From Acetobacteraceae bacterium (lineage in GTDB: Bacteria > Pseudomonadota > Alphaproteobacteria > Acetobacterales > Acetobacteraceae), in the NCBI GenBank assembly GCA_003164305.1, contig PLSZ01000206.1, forward strand, positions 1 through 11,493: a stretch of DNA of 11,493 nucleotides, read 5' to 3'. This document shows, one piece after another, positions 1-5,606 of this stretch (position 1 is its first letter; the number at the start of each line of letters is the position of its first letter). The notes beneath the pieces were generated by a model that ran no database searches, was not told the DNA's origin, and saw only the letters and a list, made by a program, of their open reading frames with translations. The position numbers were made by a program, and so were the translations under genes.

Positions 1-318
1 CACTTGATCCTGCGTGATCTTGCCCACCTTGGTCTTGTGCGGCTCGGCCGACCCCTTCGCCAGGTTTACCGCGCGCTTGATCAGCACCGGCACTGGCGGC
101 GTCTTGGTGATGAAGGTGAAGCTGCGGTCGGCGAACGCGGTGATGACCACCGGCACCGGCATCCCGGGCTCCATGTTCTGCGTGACCGCGTTGAATTCCT
201 TGACGAAATTCATGATGTTCAGGCCGCGCTGACCCAGCGCCGGGCCGACCGGCGGAGATGGGTTCGCCTTCCCGGCGGGTATCTGCAGCTTGATGTAACC
301 GACGATTTTCTTCGCCAT
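1..318 (-). CDS. rplK: 50S ribosomal protein L11, N-terminal part (cut by window edge)
   Basis: L11 binds the GTPase-associated region of 23S rRNA together with the L10/L12 stalk. The minus-strand frame begins [20 protein letters not shown] and continues with the family hallmark [15 protein letters not shown] at about residues 23-37, then [16 protein letters not shown] in the rRNA-binding C-terminal half. The first 106 codons are present, against about 140-145 residues for a whole L11, so roughly the last quarter lies beyond the left edge, where rplA would normally follow. The ATG is fixed by the conserved MAKK start; the Shine-Dalgarno is weak. nusG does not lie upstream as it does in most bacteria, and the gene appears to have its own promoter about 110-140 bp upstream. 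Identification is by recognition of the protein and is secure. Confidence 0.97.
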   Translation of the reverse strand, partial: MAKKIVGYIKLQIPAGKANPSPPVGPALGQRGLNIMNFVKEFNAVTQNMEPGMPVPVVITAFADRSFTFITKTPPVPVLIKRAVNLAKGSAEPHKTKVGKITQDQV

Positions 319-372
319 GATCCCAGGTTCCCGTATCTGTTCGGACCCAAGGACCGCGGTACGAACGACGCC

Positions 373-395
373 AGGCCGTCATAAAGCGACGGCCT
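373..395 (-). other. Hairpin in the rplK leader
   Basis: AGGCCGTC at 373-380 and GACGGCCT at 388-395 form a perfect 8-bp stem around a 7-nt loop. On the minus strand the structure falls between the predicted rplK promoter and the rplK start, so it would sit roughly 25-50 nt into the leader RNA. No T-tract follows on either strand, so it is not a typical intrinsic terminator. The L11-L1 operon of E. coli is autoregulated by L1 binding to its leader. A similar role here is only a possibility, and I did not match the loop to the L1 site. Confidence 0.5.
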
Positions 396-426
396 GCTGT
401 CTCCCGCGTTCCGAGTGAGGGGGCGT

Positions 427-455
427 ATGTAGCGATCCGCCCCGCGAATGTCCAG
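427..455 (-). promoter_or_regulatory. Predicted sigma70-type promoter of rplK
   Basis: On the minus strand CTGGAC (455-450) is followed after exactly 17 nt by CTACAT (432-427). This matches the alphaproteobacterial consensus CTTGAC-N17-CTATAT at 10 of 12 positions. An A-rich stretch (ACAAAAAT on the minus strand, about 461-468) lies just upstream, like the UP elements of strong ribosomal promoters. Transcription would start near 420, giving a leader of about 100 nt before the rplK ATG. This fits the absence of nusG upstream: the operon needs its own promoter. Confidence 0.6.
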
Positions 456-508
456 GGGCTATTTTTGTCCGGTTCCCGGGAGTCGGCTTTCGTCCCGAGC
501 GAGGGGGG

Positions 509-544
509 CTTCGCCTCATGGGCACCAAGATAAGGCTGGCGAAG
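509..544. repeat. Imperfect inverted repeat beside the main palindrome
   Basis: CTTCGCC at 509-515 is the exact reverse complement of GGCGAAG at 538-544, with a 22-nt spacer. A related GGGGCTTCGC string recurs at 505-513 and 642-650. Together with the palindrome at 564-595, these make the 500-650 stretch look like a composite of short palindromic units rather than unique intergenic DNA. No coding frame here looks protein-like. Confidence 0.3.
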
Positions 545-563
545 GCGCGTACGTGCCCCCGAT

Positions 564-595
564 CGTCATCCTCGGGCTTCGACCCGAGGATGACG
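564..595. repeat. REP-like palindrome of the GTCATCCTCGGG type
   Basis: CGTCATCCTCGGG (564-576) and CCCGAGGATGACG (583-595) form a perfect 13-bp inverted repeat around the 6-nt loop CTTCGA. From general knowledge, GTCATCCTCGGG...CCCGAGGATGAC is a very common dispersed intergenic palindrome in alphaproteobacterial genomes. It lies between the 3' end of the HD-protein gene and the rplK promoter. The strong hairpin could stabilise or end the transcript arriving from the right on the minus strand, but no T-tract is present. Confidence 0.75.
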
Positions 596-630
596 GGAGA
601 AAGCGAATGCCTTCCTCCCGGGCGCCTTAT

Positions 631-644
631 CCCATGCCTATGGG
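631..644 (-). terminator. Small hairpin just after the HD-protein stop codon
   Basis: CCCAT (631-635) and ATGGG (640-644) form a 5-bp stem with a 4-nt loop, starting 11 nt past the stop codon of the leftward HD-domain gene. Position suggests a role at the 3' end of that transcript, possibly with the larger palindrome at 564-595. It lacks a U-tract, so the terminator label is tentative. Confidence 0.25.
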
Positions 645-655
645 GCTTCGCGTCT

Positions 656-1417
656 CTACAGGTACTTCGCCGGGCGGATCATCGCGCGCCACATATGCGC
701 CACCGGGCTGTTGTCGAAGCCCAGGCCCTCCGCCGGCTGACGGAAATTCCGGCCGATGATGTCGGTGAACTCCTCCAGCTCCACACGGGCGTCCGGATCG
801 AAGGAGTAGATGTCATGCACCGTGATCATGCGGCCCGACATGTACCACTTATGGTCGCGCATCCGCTTGTAGTCCTGCTCCACGTAGTCATCGGGACGGT
901 AATCGGCGCCGAACGCCTTGATGTAGGCTTGCGGATACTCATAGCCGACTGACGGATCCGGATAGAACCGCAGCACCTGGTGGGCGCGGATGGCCCAGGT
1001 GACTTCTTCATCGACGTAGGGCTCGACGAGTTGGGCGCCCCAGTAGCCGTGATCGCCGCGGATGAAGCCGATGGTCGAGACGTCGTGCAGCAGGCAGGCC
1101 AGCACCATCTTCTCCGGCAACCCGGCGTTCACCGCGTGCTTCGCGCTTTGCAGCAAATGCGCCGCTGGGCCGAAGCGGTATTTGAAGAAGTCGATCAGGG
1201 TTGGCTTCGCCGGCATCGGGGGCAGCCGCGGATCGTCGCCCATCAGCACCCGGGCGCGTGGGTTTTTGGCCATCAGCGCGGCGGCGTTCGGCGCGGGACC
1301 CATGTCGCCGTCGGCCATCGAGTAGAGCCGCGATTTGATGACGATATAGTCGAGTTCCTGGCTCATTTTCTCCTCCAGCGCGTCGGCGCGCTGGGACAGC
1401 GTCGGGGCGTCGTTCAT
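656..1417 (-). CDS. HD-domain metal protein, possible PhnZ/MIOX-type oxygenase or phosphohydrolase
   Basis: This is a 253-residue soluble protein. Candidate metal ligands are H87 (in AAHLLQ), H111-D112 (LLHDVS), H123 (GDHGYWGA), H146 (IRAHQVL) and D202 (TVHDIYS). The H...HD...H...H...D order is that of HD-domain enzymes that bind two metals. As I recall them, the PhnZ ligand spacings between H34, H58, H104 and D161 resemble those here (24 residues for the first step, about 56 for the last). PhnZ is a diiron oxygenase that cleaves the C-P bond of a hydroxyphosphonate; plain HD phosphohydrolases share much of this pattern. The start ATG has AGGAG 8 nt upstream (1426-1430). It is the last gene of the minus-strand unit that begins with the GMC oxidoreductase, 68 nt after the DUF3297 gene. 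The HD fold is well supported; the reaction is not. Confidence 0.7.
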   Translation of the reverse strand: MNDAPTLSQRADALEEKMSQELDYIVIKSRLYSMADGDMGPAPNAAALMAKNPRARVLMGDDPRLPPMPAKPTLIDFFKYRFGPAAHLLQSAKHAVNAGLPEKMVLACLLHDVSTIGFIRGDHGYWGAQLVEPYVDEEVTWAIRAHQVLRFYPDPSVGYEYPQAYIKAFGADYRPDDYVEQDYKRMRDHKWYMSGRMITVHDIYSFDPDARVELEEFTDIIGRNFRQPAEGLGFDNSPVAHMWRAMIRPAKYL

Positions 1418-1485
1418 TGCTTTTTCTCCTGGACCGCCGGAATTGGGAGGCAGCGTGACAGATCGCGGGCGATCCGTCGACCGGC

Positions 1486-1746
1486 TTACGATGGTGCATC
1501 AGGCTCCGCCGTATCGCGGAACCATGCCTCCACGGGGCCGCTCATTTTCATCGTCAAAGGCTGGCCTTTGCGATCGACGGTCTTGCCGATCGCCATGCGG
1601 ACCCAGCCCTCGCTGATGCAGTATTCCTCGACGGTGGTGCGTTCGATGCCCTTGAACCTTATGCCGATCCCGCGGGCCAACGCGGCCTCATCGTAAAACG
1701 GGCTGGCGGGGTTGTTGCAGAGGCGATCGGGTGGCGTATCGGACAT
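1486..1746 (-). CDS. DUF3297 family protein
   Basis: This 86-residue protein begins MSDTPPDRLCNNPASPFYDE and carries the run GIGIRFKGIERTTVEEYCIS at about residues 26-45, then GWVRMAIGK and KGQPLTMKMSGPVEAWF. I recognise this as DUF3297, a small conserved proteobacterial family without a known function. It has no membrane segment or signal peptide. The ATG is only 9 nt after the stop of the lyase-fold gene and has a poor Shine-Dalgarno, so translation may depend on ribosomes from that gene. Its place inside a catabolic unit is a clue to function that I cannot resolve. Confidence 0.85.
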   Translation of the reverse strand: MSDTPPDRLCNNPASPFYDEAALARGIGIRFKGIERTTVEEYCISEGWVRMAIGKTVDRKGQPLTMKMSGPVEAWFRDTAEPDAPS

Positions 1747-1755
1747 CGGAGTCTT

Positions 1756-2577
1756 TCATATTTGAGTCATGAACCGGTTCCAGTCCGGCGTCGGCATCGT
1801 TGTGTCCAGGTAATTAAACGTCCCGTGGTCTTTCACCTCCGTCGCCGCCGTCAGAAGACCGGTCATCGCGGCGCGGAACAGCGACGTCGCCAGGCTGACG
1901 CGCTTCACGCCGGCGGCCGCGAGGTCCCGGACCGTGAACGACTTTCCCTTGATCCCCGCCATGAAGTTCACCGGCTTCGTGACCGCCGCGCACACCGCGC
2001 GCACCGCGTCCAGATCCGGCAAGCCCGGCGCCATTAGCACATCCGCCCCCGCCGCTTCAAACTCCACCAGCCGGCGGATGGTATCGTCCAGATTGGGGTT
2101 GCCGCGCAGGTAATTCTCCGTCCGCGCCGTCAGCACGAACGGAAATCCGCACGACCGAGCCGCCTGCGCCGCCGCCGCGACGCGTTCGGTGGCGTGAATG
2201 ACGTCGTACAGCGGGCGGTCGGGATCGCCGCTGGCATCCTCGATCGAACCGCCGACCAGACCGATCGCCGCGGCCCGTGTGATCGTCAGCGCCGCGCCCA
2301 TGGGCGAATCCCCAAAGCCCTTTTCCAGGTCGGCGGACACCGGCAGATCGGTGGCCTCGACGATCGCCTTGGCGTGCGCCAGGGCTTCCTCCCGGTTCAC
2401 CTTGCCATCGACCCGCCCGAGGATGCCCGCCTGCGCGCCCGACGACGTCGCCAGCGCCTTGAAACCAAGCGCCGTCAGCAGTTTCGCCGACCCGGCGTCC
2501 CACGCGTTGGCGATCACGAACGCCTCGGGTGCCTCATGCAACGCGCGAAACGCGCGGGCTTTTTCCTGTTGGTTCAT
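1756..2577 (-). CDS. Isocitrate lyase/PEP mutase superfamily enzyme
   Basis: This 273-residue TIM-barrel protein belongs to the family whose members make or break C-C or C-P bonds next to a carboxylate, usually with Mg2+. Visible landmarks are the N-terminal ANAWDAGSA (23-31), the metal-site stretch SADLEKGFGD (81-90, acidic D83 and E85), GGSIEDASG (109-117) and TARTENY (150-156). The KKCGH or KRCGH loop of true isocitrate and methylisocitrate lyases is absent, so it is not aceA or prpB. Candidate activities in this superfamily include oxaloacetate decarboxylase, phosphonopyruvate hydrolase and uncharacterised lyases. The ATG has GGAAGGAA 7 nt upstream (2585-2592) and overlaps the GMC stop codon by 4 nt (ATGA), indicating translational coupling. 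Fold assignment is secure; substrate is unknown. Confidence 0.85.
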   Translation of the reverse strand: MNQQEKARAFRALHEAPEAFVIANAWDAGSAKLLTALGFKALATSSGAQAGILGRVDGKVNREEALAHAKAIVEATDLPVSADLEKGFGDSPMGAALTITRAAAIGLVGGSIEDASGDPDRPLYDVIHATERVAAAAQAARSCGFPFVLTARTENYLRGNPNLDDTIRRLVEFEAAGADVLMAPGLPDLDAVRAVCAAVTKPVNFMAGIKGKSFTVRDLAAAGVKRVSLATSLFRAAMTGLLTAATEVKDHGTFNYLDTTMPTPDWNRFMTQI

Positions 2578-4241
2578 GCCGCTATTCCTTCCACCTGCGC
2601 CAGCGGTTCCCGGCCGCGGATCATATCCGATGCTTTCTCCGCGATCATCATGGTCGAACTATAAGTGTTGGCCGAGGGCATGTTCGGCATGATCGACGCA
2701 TCGACCACGCGCAGCCCTCGCAGCCCATGCACCAGCAACTCATCGCTGACGACGGATGTTTTGTCGCTGGCGGGTCCCATGCGCGCCGTGCCGATCAGAT
2801 GATACGCGGTCGATCCATAACTCCGCGCGAAATCCATCCACTCGTCGTCGGAATTCACACCTGGGCCGGGCAGTTCGTCGCGATCGAAGTACGGCGCCAG
2901 AGCCTGCGTGCGCAGCAACTTCCGCGCCAGCTTCATGCCGTTCAACAGCACACGCTGATCCATCGGATCCTTCAGGTAGTTGGGTTGGATCGCCGGGTCC
3001 TCGAACGGATCGGTGGAGCGGGCGCGCACGTAACCCGTGCTTTCCGGACGGTGCTGCCAGACGCCGGCGGTCATCCCGGGGTAGTCGTCCAGCAAACCAA
3101 CAAATCCCTGCTTGTAGCTCGCGGGTGAGAAGACGCCTTGCAGGTCGGGTTGCTCCATCGCGTCCGCTGACTTCCAGAACCAGTGCACCAGCGACGGGCT
3201 GACCGCCAGGATCGAGGGCCGGCCCAATGCCCAACGCGCGATCTGGCCGGCGAGACCGAACCCCTTGGACATTTCGTTGATGGTTCGGATGTTCTTCACC
3301 CGCGCGACAATCCGCACGGCGTAATGGTCGCGGAAGTTCTCGCCGACCGGCAGATCGGCGATCTGCTTCACGCCGAGATCTTGTAGTAACGCGGCGGGAC
3401 CGACCCCGGAGATCTGCAACAACTTCGCGGTGTTGGCGGTGCCGCTGGAGATGATGACTTCCTTGCGGGCGAAGACCTGACGCACCGTGGTCCGGTCCCG
3501 GTCATCGACATAACGCACGCCTTTCGCACGCGTGCCATCGAACAGAATTCGCGAGGCCCGCGCATCGGTGCGCACGTCCAGTTGGCCGCCTCGGCGCGCG
3601 GGATGCAGGAACACCCGCGCCGCGGAATGGCGGTAGCCGCGGTTGATCAACCGCTGAAAATAGCCGACGCCGGCCTGCCGATCGCCGGAGTTATAATCCT
3701 CGCAGCGCGGTATCCCCAGTTCCTGAGCGCCATCCATGAAAGCGTCGCAAACCGGGTGGAACCAGTCCATGTCGGTGACGGGCAGACTGCCCTCGCGGCC
3801 GTGGATGCGGTTATCGCCCAGTCCGATGCGAAGCTCGGTGCGTTTGAAGTATGGAAGGACATCGACGTAACCCCAGCCGCGATTGCCGCGCTGTGCCCAA
3901 TTGTCGAAATCCGCGCGCTGGCCGCGGTTGTAGATCATGCCATTGATCGAACTGGACCCGCCCAGAGTCCGCCCCTGCGTGGTCGGAACGCGGCGGCCGT
4001 TGATCCCCTCCCCCGGTTCCGTGTGGAATTGCCAGGTGTAGGTCGGGTTGAACAGCATCTTGATGAAGCCGGCCGGAACGTGAATGAACGGATGCCGGTC
4101 GGGCGGCCCACATTCCAAAACGCAAACCGTGACACCTGGATCTTCCGTCAGACGGCGGCACAGGATGGAGCCAGCCGCGCCACTGCCAACGATCACATAA
4201 TCGAAGGTATCTCCATCGTCGTTTCCGTCTTGTTCCGCCAC
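2574..4241 (-). CDS. GMC family FAD-dependent oxidoreductase
   Basis: This 555-residue flavoprotein of the glucose-methanol-choline family oxidises an alcohol to an aldehyde or ketone. The FAD-binding GxGxxG is VGSGAAGS (18-25), with the ribose-binding acidic residue in VLECG (E43). GMC signature 1 is GRTLGGSSSINGMIYNRG (90-107), and signature 2 is near SGTANTAKLLQISGVGP (266-282). The active-site pair is H481 (YHLIGTARMG) and N525 (PSANTYSSTMM). Length fits the choline-dehydrogenase-like subgroup. No signal peptide is seen, so it is probably cytoplasmic. The start is GTG with GGAG 9 nt upstream (4251-4254); no in-frame ATG lies before the FAD motif. It is the first gene of the leftward unit and overlaps the lyase-fold gene by 4 nt. 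Substrate cannot be told from sequence, so no symbol such as betA is given. Confidence 0.93.
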   Translation of the reverse strand: MAEQDGNDDGDTFDYVIVGSGAAGSILCRRLTEDPGVTVCVLECGPPDRHPFIHVPAGFIKMLFNPTYTWQFHTEPGEGINGRRVPTTQGRTLGGSSSINGMIYNRGQRADFDNWAQRGNRGWGYVDVLPYFKRTELRIGLGDNRIHGREGSLPVTDMDWFHPVCDAFMDGAQELGIPRCEDYNSGDRQAGVGYFQRLINRGYRHSAARVFLHPARRGGQLDVRTDARASRILFDGTRAKGVRYVDDRDRTTVRQVFARKEVIISSGTANTAKLLQISGVGPAALLQDLGVKQIADLPVGENFRDHYAVRIVARVKNIRTINEMSKGFGLAGQIARWALGRPSILAVSPSLVHWFWKSADAMEQPDLQGVFSPASYKQGFVGLLDDYPGMTAGVWQHRPESTGYVRARSTDPFEDPAIQPNYLKDPMDQRVLLNGMKLARKLLRTQALAPYFDRDELPGPGVNSDDEWMDFARSYGSTAYHLIGTARMGPASDKTSVVSDELLVHGLRGLRVVDASIMPNMPSANTYSSTMMIAEKASDMIRGREPLAQVEGIAA

Positions 4242-4330
4242 GTACTCGCACTCCGTTGCCCGCGCCCGGTTTCTATCCTAAGCTTGCGTTGGAAATCAGT
4301 CCAAGCAGGTCAACCGGATACGGAGCACGC
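4242..4330. promoter_or_regulatory. Divergent intergenic region with an inverted repeat
   Basis: This 89-bp gap separates the leftward GMC unit from the rightward 138-residue gene and must hold or adjoin their promoters. TTGGA (4289-4293) and TCCAA (4300-4304) form a 5-bp inverted repeat with a 6-nt spacer, a possible operator. On the minus strand TTGGAC, 18 nt, TAGGAT is a weak promoter candidate. On the plus strand TTGCCC (4256-4261), 17 nt, TAAGCT is another. Neither is convincing alone, and no regulator gene lies in the window. Confidence 0.3.
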
Positions 4331-4747
4331 ATGGAATACGTCTGCGACGCACCGAACGATCAAACATGGTTCCGCCTGACCACCGAGGCGGAGGCGGTCG
4401 CCGAATCGGAAGAAATGCGGCACGCGGTCGAAAAGCACTATCGCAGAGAACGGGAACGCGCGGGCGACAGCTTTCGCCCCCTGTCGAGCGTGTATATCGA
4501 ACAGGATATTGGCAAAGAAGCGCACATCCAGCGCTCGATGCCGTTGTTTCTGACCTTGCGGGACATGGACGGCAAAGGCCTGGCCACCGCGATGCTGCCA
4601 CCCGGCGGAAAAAACGGTGGGGCCTGCATCATCGTCGGGCCTGGCAACGCCGACCCCTATATCGATCACGAGGACGCGATCGAGGCCCTCGCCGATCATT
4701 TCAGCCTCGGTCTGGACCGTGCCCACTGCTACCCCTATCGCCGCTGA
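4331..4747 (+). CDS. Conserved hypothetical protein, 138 residues
   Basis: The protein begins MEYVCDAPNDQTWFRL. The first half is charged and helical (EAEAVAESEEMRHAVEKHYR at 19-38). A strand-rich middle follows, with SVYIEQDIG (53-61) and MPLFLTLRDMDGKGLATAML (70-89), and a Gly-rich turn PPGGKNGG (90-97). The acidic helix DHEDAIEALADHF (112-124) lies near the C-terminus. There are no membrane segments, signal peptide or recognised catalytic motif. I have an impression of similar short proteins in other alphaproteobacteria but cannot name a family. The frame is open back to 4256, but the ATG at 4331 is preferred because GGAG (4322-4325) lies 5 nt before it. It is followed after 14 nt by the cupin gene, so the two are probably cotranscribed. 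Confidence 0.7.
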   Translation: MEYVCDAPNDQTWFRLTTEAEAVAESEEMRHAVEKHYRRERERAGDSFRPLSSVYIEQDIGKEAHIQRSMPLFLTLRDMDGKGLATAMLPPGGKNGGACIIVGPGNADPYIDHEDAIEALADHFSLGLDRAHCYPYRR

Positions 4748-4761
4748 ACAGGAGAGTGTGA

Positions 4762-5283
4762 ATGGCCAACAAACTTGACAGCTTCGTCGCCGAATGCCGC
4801 GCCGCCCTGACATCGCAGCCCGGCACCGCGGGCCGCGAGAAAGTACGCGATCTGGTCAAACAAGTTCTGTCCGACCCGGACTTCGTCGTGACCTATATCC
4901 CGGAAGGCACGCCCGAGCGGCACGTGCTGTACGAAGATCCCGAGTTGGGCTTTACCATTCTGGCACACGGCTACACCGGCGCCAAAGGCTCCAAGCCCCA
5001 CGATCACGGTCCATCCTGGGCGATCTATGGCCAGGCCGCCGGCGAAACGATCATGACCGCCTGGGACCTGGTCTCACGCCCGACGGAAGCCACCCCCGGG
5101 CAGGCGAAGTTCAATCACGATTACGTGATGAAGCCGGGCGATGCCTATCTCTACGATGTCGGCGTGCTGCACTCACCCGAGCGCAAGGGCGCCACACGGC
5201 TGCTGCGGATCGAAGGCCTCAACATGGCGAAGATCAAGCGCCTGCCTTACGAAGCGGTCAGCCAGCAGGCGGCGGCGGAATAA
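4762..5283 (+). CDS. Cupin-fold protein resembling thiol (cysteine-type) dioxygenases
   Basis: This 173-residue protein has a helical N-terminus and a cupin barrel. PHDHGPSWAIYGQAAGE (79-95) carries H80 and H82, and LYDVGVLHSPERKG (130-143) carries H137. The two-His plus third-His arrangement, with no Glu after the HxH, matches the three-His iron site of cysteine dioxygenase and related thiol dioxygenases. The HDHG-W sequence also recalls that group. The reaction could be oxidation of a thiol to a sulfinate, but other cupin functions cannot be excluded. The ATG has AGGAG 7 nt upstream (4750-4754). It is the second gene of a two-gene plus-strand unit, and its last 26 nt overlap the 3' end of the opposing EthD gene. 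The fold call is solid; the dioxygenase call is moderate. Confidence 0.75.
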   Translation: MANKLDSFVAECRAALTSQPGTAGREKVRDLVKQVLSDPDFVVTYIPEGTPERHVLYEDPELGFTILAHGYTGAKGSKPHDHGPSWAIYGQAAGETIMTAWDLVSRPTEATPGQAKFNHDYVMKPGDAYLYDVGVLHSPERKGATRLLRIEGLNMAKIKRLPYEAVSQQAAAE

Positions 5284-5605
5284 TCTGCTTTTCGTCGATG
5301 ATGTAGGTTTTGATCTGGCCAATGATCAGCGCGCCGTCGTCCGTCAACCGTTTCATCTCCGGTGACGCGGCGGCGCGCTGAAGACTTTCCATATCGTCGT
5401 ACCAAAGTTCCGCGATCCCATCGACTTCAACGGCGGTTTCCGGAATATCCGGCCGGGTACGCGTGTCCATGATGTGCGACTGCACGTAACGCCTGACCCC
5501 CGGCACGGCGAGCGCCAGCGGCCCGTGCACATGCAGCCAGTGATCGACGAACTGTTCATGCGTCAGATGCGGCTTGCGCGTCAGCAGTCCAAGAACCTTG
5601 ATCAC
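5258..5605 (-). CDS. EthD domain-containing protein
   Basis: This 115-residue protein has a ferredoxin-like alpha/beta fold. The typical EthD start MIKVLGLLTRKPHLTHEQFV is followed by DHWLHVHGPLALAVPGVRRY (21-40), whose W23-H25-H27 cluster and VPGVRRYVQ are characteristic. AELWYDDMESLQRA (65-78) is the usual second-half signature. EthD-type proteins occur beside ether-degrading P450s and as small dehydratase-, reductase- or monooxygenase-like partners; their chemistry is often unknown. The start is GTG, 1 nt after the TauD-type stop codon, and translation is probably coupled. It is the last gene of the leftward unit that starts with the 532-residue protein. A proline-rich tail (IIPPPPAG) lies in the overlap with the cupin gene. 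Confidence 0.88.
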   Translation of the reverse strand: MIKVLGLLTRKPHLTHEQFVDHWLHVHGPLALAVPGVRRYVQSHIMDTRTRPDIPETAVEVDGIAELWYDDMESLQRAAASPEMKRLTDDGALIIGQIKTYIIDEKQIIPPPPAG

Positions 5606-5606
5606 G

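Noticed and set aside
448..952. Two plus-strand frames across the noncoding stretch and the end of the HD gene
   Set aside because: They read through palindromic repeats and the antisense of the HD gene, give Pro/Arg/Ser-rich translations, and have no ribosome binding site.
1461..1474. Short palindrome GATCGC-GG-GCGATC between the DUF3297 and HD genes
   Set aside because: The arms are 6 bp with a 2-nt centre and overlapping GATC/CGATCG-like strings are common in this base composition. Nothing else supports an operator or terminator.
1756..2577. Annotation as aceA (isocitrate lyase) or prpB
   Set aside because: The KKCGH/KRCGH catalytic loop is missing and the protein is shorter than isocitrate lyase, so only the superfamily is assigned.
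4256..4330. Longer start (TTG at 4256) for the 138-residue protein
   Set aside because: The extra 25 residues are not protein-like and lie in the promoter gap. The ATG at 4331 has GGAG at suitable spacing.
3582..4379. A 265-codon plus-strand frame opposite the GMC oxidoreductase
   Set aside because: It runs antisense to the FAD-binding region and across the divergent promoter gap. Its translation has no family features.
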